Shown piece after piece: positions 44,922-48,956 of a stretch of 48,956 nucleotides of DNA (the stretch's first letter is position 1; the number at the start of each line of letters is the position of its first letter). Source of the DNA: Chloroflexota bacterium. GTDB lineage: Bacteria > Chloroflexota > FW602-bin22 > JACPRP01. Where the stretch lies: positions 1-48,956 of the forward strand of contig JACQUC010000083.1 in the NCBI GenBank assembly GCA_016210495.1, in the 5' to 3' direction. The notes below the pieces were generated by a model that had not been told where the DNA came from, searched no databases, and saw nothing but the letters and a program-made list of their open reading frames with translations. Position numbers and translations under genes: made by a program.

Positions 44922-46139
44922 ATGCCAGAAATTCAGGCGGCCACGATCTTGAAGGAGATCATGGCCGATCACTTTCTAGAGCTTGACCGTGCGGCCACGG
45001 AAGGAAATCCTAAGATCGCCTGGTGCACCAGCGTCGGGCCCGCCGAGCTCCTGCGCGGCATGGGCTTCCTGGTCTACTTTCCCGAAAACCATGGCGCCAT
45101 GCTCGGGGCCACCCGCACCGCCACCGACTTCATCCCGGTGGCCAACGCCATCGGCTACTCGCCGGACATCTGCTCGTACCTGACCAGCGACATCGGCGCA
45201 TACCTCAAGAAGACCACGCCCCTGCAGAGAGCCTACCGGATCCAGTCGGTGCCTCGCCCGGACGTCCTCGTCTACAACACCAACCAGTGCCGCGACGTCA
45301 AGGAATGGTTCGCCTGGTACGCCCGCGAGTTCGGCGTGCCGCTCATCGGCGTCCACACCTTCCGCAACATCGGCGACGTCACGGATTTCGAGCTGAAAGA
45401 TATCGCCCGGCAGATCGAAGGGTTGATCCCCACCCTGGAGCAGGTTAGCGGCCAGAGATTCGACATCGACCGGTTCAAGGATGCGGTAAGGCTATCGCGT
45501 GATTGCTCGAGGCTCTGGCGGGCCGTCCTGGAGACCGCTTCGCACGTCCCCTCACCCTGGAGCTTCTTCGATGCCACCATCAACATGGGGCCGGCGGTGG
45601 TCGCACGTGGCACGCAGGTGGCCGTCGACTACTACAAGCTCCTGCTGGCCGAGCTGGAGCGGCGCATCCGGGATGGCGTGGCCGCCGTAGCAGGCGAGAG
45701 GCACCGGCTGTACTGGGAAGGCATGCCCATCTGGGGCAAGCTGCGTGCGCTCTCCGATCTCTTCGCATCGTTGCGCACCTGCCTCGTGGCCTCCACCTAC
45801 TGCAACAGTTGGATCTTCGACCGGATGGACCCGGAGCAGCCGTTTCTGAGCATAGCGAGAGCGTACACCGAGCTGTTCATCGTCCGCGACGAGGCGTACA
45901 AGGAGCGCTACATCGAGAGCTGCCACAAGCTGTTCAAGCTCGACGGCATCGTGTTTCACGACGCCAAGACCTGCCCCAACAACTCCAACAATCGCTACGG
46001 CATGCCGGGGAGACTGGCCAAGCAAATCGGCATCCCTGCCCTGGTACTCAACGGCGACCTGAACGACCTGCGTTGCTACTCGGAGGAGCAGGCGCGGACC
46101 CAGATCGAAGCCTTTGTGGAGCAGTTGGAAGAGACATGA
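44922..46139 (+). CDS. 2-hydroxyacyl-CoA dehydratase / benzoyl-CoA reductase-like subunit
   Basis: A 405-residue protein of the HgdB/BcrB family, iron-sulfur enzymes that take a low-potential electron for dehydration or reduction of acyl-CoA. Cluster-ligand candidates are Cys35 (KIAWCTS), Cys84 (PDICSYL), Cys123 (NTNQCRDV) and Cys351 (DAKTCPNN). Family motifs include FPENHGAMLGATRT. Most relatives work as two different subunits; here only one gene of this type is present. It may be homodimeric like YjiM and the double-cubane cluster proteins, or have a partner elsewhere. It overlaps the activase gene by ATGA. Confidence 0.88.
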   Translation: MPEIQAATILKEIMADHFLELDRAATEGNPKIAWCTSVGPAELLRGMGFLVYFPENHGAMLGATRTATDFIPVANAIGYSPDICSYLTSDIGAYLKKTTPLQRAYRIQSVPRPDVLVYNTNQCRDVKEWFAWYAREFGVPLIGVHTFRNIGDVTDFELKDIARQIEGLIPTLEQVSGQRFDIDRFKDAVRLSRDCSRLWRAVLETASHVPSPWSFFDATINMGPAVVARGTQVAVDYYKLLLAELERRIRDGVAAVAGERHRLYWEGMPIWGKLRALSDLFASLRTCLVASTYCNSWIFDRMDPEQPFLSIARAYTELFIVRDEAYKERYIESCHKLFKLDGIVFHDAKTCPNNSNNRYGMPGRLAKQIGIPALVLNGDLNDLRCYSEEQARTQIEAFVEQLEET

Positions 46140-46909
46140 TCTACGCTGGGGTGGATGTGGGTTCGACCAACACCAAGGTGGCGCTCCTCGACCAAGAGGC
46201 CAGGCTCCTGGGCTGGTCCGTGCGCCGCTCCGGGACGGATTTCTCCGCCGCCGCGACGGGCTGCCTGGACGATGCGCTCGCGGCCGCTGGCCTGGCAGAC
46301 CGACCCAACGAGATGCGCACCGTCTCGACCGGCTGCGGCCGCAAGAACGTGCTCAATCGCGACGACGACAAGACCGAGATAAGCTGCCACGCCCGAGGCA
46401 GCTTTCACTTCTTCCCTCGGGCGATCACCGTCGTCGACATCGGTGGCCAGGATAGCAAAATAATCAAGCTGGACGCCCAGGGCCGGCGCATCGACTTCAA
46501 AATGAACCGCAAGTGCGCGGCGGGCACGGGCGCCTTTCTCGAAGAGACGGCGCGCCGGCTGGACATCCCGCTGGAAGACCTGGACACCCTGGCGCGGCAG
46601 TCCACCGAAATCGTCGAGTTGGGCAGCTACTGCACGGTCTTCACGGCCACCGAGGTCATCGAGAAGATTCGGCAGGGCAAGCGCGTGCCGGACATCGTCA
46701 AGGGCCTATTCCTTTCGGTTGTGAGAAGGGTACTGGAAATGGACGTTATGGGCGAAGAGGTCGTGGCCACCGGCGGAGTCGTGGCCTTCAATCCATACCT
46801 GGTCACCCTGCTCTCGGAGAAGCTGGGCCGCGCCGTGCTCACGCCGCCCCATCCCCAGCTCACCGGCGCCTGGGGCGCCGCCCTCTTCGCGATGGAGCTA
46901 AGCTCGTAG
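46136..46909 (+). CDS. ATP-dependent activase of the dehydratase (HgdC/BcrA/YjiL type)
   Basis: A 257-residue ASKHA-fold ATPase that drives an electron into its dehydratase partner. The ATP motifs are GVDVGSTNTKVALLD at the start, VVDIGGQDSKIIKLD in the middle and GGVVAFNPYLV late. The two Cys that bridge one [4Fe-4S] cluster between subunits are Cys127 (NRKCAAGTGAF) and Cys166 (GSYCTVFTATE), the same numbering I recall for the Acidaminococcus component A. It is translationally coupled to the gene before it. Its TAG stop lies inside a GTAGGGGCG repeat. Confidence 0.93.
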   Translation: MIYAGVDVGSTNTKVALLDQEARLLGWSVRRSGTDFSAAATGCLDDALAAAGLADRPNEMRTVSTGCGRKNVLNRDDDKTEISCHARGSFHFFPRAITVVDIGGQDSKIIKLDAQGRRIDFKMNRKCAAGTGAFLEETARRLDIPLEDLDTLARQSTEIVELGSYCTVFTATEVIEKIRQGKRVPDIVKGLFLSVVRRVLEMDVMGEEVVATGGVVAFNPYLVTLLSEKLGRAVLTPPHPQLTGAWGAALFAMELSS

Positions 46910-46945
46910 GGGCGTCCTCCTGCGGAAGGACTGTCCGCCTGGCGT
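46906..46945. repeat. GTAGGGGCG element 9, overlapping the activase stop codon
   Basis: GTAGGGGCGTCCTCCTGCGG then AAGGAC: stem GTCCT/AGGAC. The TAG of GTAGGGG is the stop of the activase. Confidence 0.6.
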
Positions 46946-46986
46946 GGGGCAGGCGTGGGTCTCCGCGCCCTGGCCCCACGATTAGC

Positions 46987-47065
46987 GTAGGGGCGCGGTC
47001 TCCGCGCCCGCGAAGATGGCAGTACGGGCATCCCCGCCATTACGCACCGGAAATGAGGCAAGAAA
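46987..47065. repeat. GTAGGGGCG hairpin element 10
   Basis: GTAGGGGCGCGGTCTCCGCG then CCC, with the tail GCCATTACGCACCGGAAATG as in elements 1 and 5. It runs up to the start of the ligase gene. Confidence 0.7.
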
Positions 47066-48634
47066 ATGACCATCAGCAAATGGCTTCACATCGGCACCGT
47101 CCTCAGGATGAACGCCATCAACTACCCGGACAAGCTGGGCTGGCAGGATAAGCACAAGGCCTACACGTTCAAGGAATGGAACGAGCGCTCCTGCCGCCTG
47201 GCCAACGGTCTGCGCGCTCTGGGCGTCGGCTATGGCGATCGCTTCGCCACGCTGGCCTACAACCGCGGTGAGTGGATGGACATCTACGCCGGCGCGGCCA
47301 AAGGCGGGCAGATCGCCGTGCCCATCATGTTTCGGCTGTCGCCACCGGAGATCGAGTACATCGTCAACCACGCCGACTGCGGCGCCTTCATCGTCGAAGA
47401 GCCTTTCGTCGCGCTGATCGACCGGATCAGAGACAGGCTTCCCGTGCCTCCGGACCGTTACATCTACCTTGGGCAGGGCCCCGTGCCGGCAGGATACGTC
47501 GGCTACGAGGATTGGCTGGGCGCGGCGTCGCTCGAGGAGCCCGACTACCTCGTCGACGCCGCCGACCCGTGGGTCATCATGTACACCTCGGGCACCACCG
47601 GCCGGCCCAAAGGCGTCGTCCGCTCCCACGAGGCCAACATGTCCATGTACTACCTCAGCAACGTGAACATGGGCGTCCTGCCGACGGACAGGCCGCTGCT
47701 GGTTATGCCCATGTGCCACGTGAACTCGCTTTTCTACTCGTTCCCCTACACCCTGGTGACCGCTCCGGTCTTCGTTCACAACATGGTCTCGTTCGATGCA
47801 AGAGACCTGCTGCGGACCATCGGGCAGCACCGCATCACCTTCACGTCCCTGGTCCCGACGCACTACGTGATGATCCTGGAGCTGCCGGACGAGATCAAGA
47901 AAAACGTCGACGTATCCTCCGTGCGGCAGCTATTGATCTCGTCGGCGCCAGCCCGCGCCGAGCTGAAGCTGGCCACAATGGATTATTTCCAGAACGCCGA
48001 GCTATGGGAGGCCTACGGTAGCACGGAAGGCGGCCTGGTGACTCTGCTCCGGCCCGAGGACCAGTTCAGGAAGGTCGGCTCCATCGGCCGCGAGATCTTC
48101 GGCACGGATCGCATCAAGATCCTGGACCAGGATCGGCGGCCGGTGCCGGATGGGCAGGTCGGCGAGCTATTCTACCGCACGCCCCATCTTTTCAGCGGCT
48201 ACTGGAAGGACCCCGAGCGGACCGAGGCGGCCTTCGAGGGCGAGTGGTCATCGGCCGGCGACATGGTGCGCCGGGACAAGGACGGCTACTACATCCTGGT
48301 CGACCGCAAGGCCAACATGATCATCACCGGCGGCGAAAACGTCTATCCTTCCGAGGTCGAAAGCGCCATCTGCACACATCCCGCCGTGAAGGATGCGGCG
48401 GTCATCGGCATCCCCGACCTCAAATGGGGCGAGGCCATCAAGGCGGTGGTCGTTCTCCGCGACGGTTTCGCCGGCACACCCGACCTTGCCCGGCAGATCA
48501 TCGACCACTGCCAGAGCAAGATCGCCAGTTACAAAAAGCCCAAGACCATCCAGTTCATCCCCGATGCCGCCATGCCCCGCACCGCCACCGGCAAGATCCT
48601 GCACCGCGATTTGCGGGAGCGGTACGGAAAATAG
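47066..48634 (+). CDS. Class I adenylate-forming acyl-CoA ligase
   Basis: A 522-residue AMP-binding enzyme that activates a carboxylic acid to its CoA thioester. Its motifs are the P-loop MYTSGTTGRPKGVV, an aromatic/Pro stretch (MPMCHVNSLFYSFPYT), YGSTEGG, SAGDM, VDRKANMIITGGENVYPSEV and the C-terminal lysine motif TATGKILHRDLR. The acid cannot be read from sequence. The position after the dehydratase pair suggests that it supplies their CoA ester. The ATG has GAGG about 7 nt upstream. Confidence 0.92.
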   Translation: MTISKWLHIGTVLRMNAINYPDKLGWQDKHKAYTFKEWNERSCRLANGLRALGVGYGDRFATLAYNRGEWMDIYAGAAKGGQIAVPIMFRLSPPEIEYIVNHADCGAFIVEEPFVALIDRIRDRLPVPPDRYIYLGQGPVPAGYVGYEDWLGAASLEEPDYLVDAADPWVIMYTSGTTGRPKGVVRSHEANMSMYYLSNVNMGVLPTDRPLLVMPMCHVNSLFYSFPYTLVTAPVFVHNMVSFDARDLLRTIGQHRITFTSLVPTHYVMILELPDEIKKNVDVSSVRQLLISSAPARAELKLATMDYFQNAELWEAYGSTEGGLVTLLRPEDQFRKVGSIGREIFGTDRIKILDQDRRPVPDGQVGELFYRTPHLFSGYWKDPERTEAAFEGEWSSAGDMVRRDKDGYYILVDRKANMIITGGENVYPSEVESAICTHPAVKDAAVIGIPDLKWGEAIKAVVVLRDGFAGTPDLARQIIDHCQSKIASYKKPKTIQFIPDAAMPRTATGKILHRDLRERYGK

Positions 48635-48877
48635 GGGCGAATGGTAGTGTACGGAGTATTGCGCAAATCGGGAGTGTTTGCGGCGTCACCGGATAATGAA
48701 CGGATAAACGGATAAGGCATCACAGCCAATCAGAGCCCGATGAAACTGTCGTAAACAAGCCAGGAAAGGGGCATGCCGAATGAGTAGGCCTTCTGATTTC
48801 ACGCCAATCCTCTCACAGTCGCATCCGTTTATCCGTTAGTTATGCGTAATGAAATTGGGCTTCCCTCTCCCCAGCGA
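48635..48877. other. Spacer with a terminal-inverted-repeat element
   Basis: No gene seen. It contains a possible miniature element bounded by 15-bp perfect inverted repeats at 48699-48713 and 48823-48837. Confidence 0.45.
48699..48837. repeat. 139-bp element with 15-bp perfect terminal inverted repeats
   Basis: The left end AACGGATAAACGGAT (48699-48713) is the exact reverse complement of the right end (48823-48837). The ends themselves contain a repeated ACGGAT word. No coding content lies between. Confidence 0.55.
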
Positions 48878-48956
48878 TCACCTGGCTTGCTGCTCGCTTT
48901 TGATCACGCTCGCAATACCCTCAAAGTACTCATTGCGCACCCGGTTGTTCGCCACC
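48878..48956 (-). CDS. C-terminal end of a gene entering from the right edge
   Basis: On the minus strand only one frame is open from the window edge to a TGA at 48880-48878, giving VANNRVRNEYFEGIASVIKS plus EQQAR. The other two frames stop within 20 codons. The fragment is too short for a family call. Confidence 0.35.
   Translation of the reverse strand, partial: VANNRVRNEYFEGIASVIKSEQQAR

Noticed and set aside
45503..46135. N-terminal extension of the activase frame through the dehydratase gene
   Set aside because: The ATG at 46136 overlapping the stop gives the family-like start MIYAGVDVGST; the extension is a shadow.

Overview
The window is high-GC bacterial DNA, most consistent with a Chloroflexota (green non-sulfur) genome, probably from an anaerobic or subsurface lineage. 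The grounds are a very large LuxR-type ATPase regulator, a BcrB/HgdC-type radical dehydratase pair, many GTG/TTG starts, and dispersed GTAGGGGCG hairpins. The phylum call is inference: no rRNA or other marker gene is present.

Positions 1-14056 (minus strand) hold a storage-glucan/trehalose operon. Transcription starts near 14057 from a near-perfect sigma70-type promoter and passes through a cyclic di-AMP (ydaO/yuaA) riboswitch with its own intrinsic terminator. It then reads a small zinc-ribbon protein, GlgE, a TreS-maltokinase fusion, the branching enzyme GlgB and a giant GH57-TreY fusion. Together these form the GlgE route (trehalose to maltose to maltose-1-phosphate to branched glucan) plus the first enzyme of the way back to trehalose. 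A partial ribbon-helix-helix/zinc-finger protein lies beyond it at the left edge.

Positions 14160-19440 (plus strand) hold two more c-di-AMP riboswitches of the same family, each with a TTGACA-17-TAGNAT promoter and a terminator hairpin. The first faces away from the glgE operon and leads a universal stress protein, a secreted protein and a small membrane protein. The second leads a broken or re-started HTH gene, a small protein and an MscS mechanosensitive channel. Three c-di-AMP switches within about 2.6 kb, over solute synthesis, stress and channel genes, look like one osmotic-stress locus. This is the main discovery candidate.

Positions 19440-30400 are an accessory region. It holds a Tat-exported DUF362 protein coupled to a polyferredoxin membrane protein, a UbiD-like relic, an isochorismatase-family hydrolase, a PIN/Phd and a MazEF-type toxin-antitoxin pair, a deleted and frameshifted type III restriction enzyme, an IS200/IS605 transposase flanked by perfect inverted REP-like repeats, an MFS transporter, and a response regulator-PAS-histidine kinase-response regulator protein.

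Positions 30600-48956 hold a membrane protein, a 1027-residue LuxR ATPase, a SnoaL-like protein, a hemerythrin-like protein, and a PEP-utilising phosphotransferase split into two genes. These are followed by a methyltransferase, DAHP synthase, a PucR-type regulator divergent from a D-2-hydroxyacid dehydrogenase, a single-subunit 2-hydroxyacyl-CoA dehydratase/benzoyl-CoA-reductase-like protein with its ATP-driven activase, and an acyl-CoA ligase. The spacers carry many GTAGGGGCG hairpins. A partial minus-strand gene enters at the right edge.
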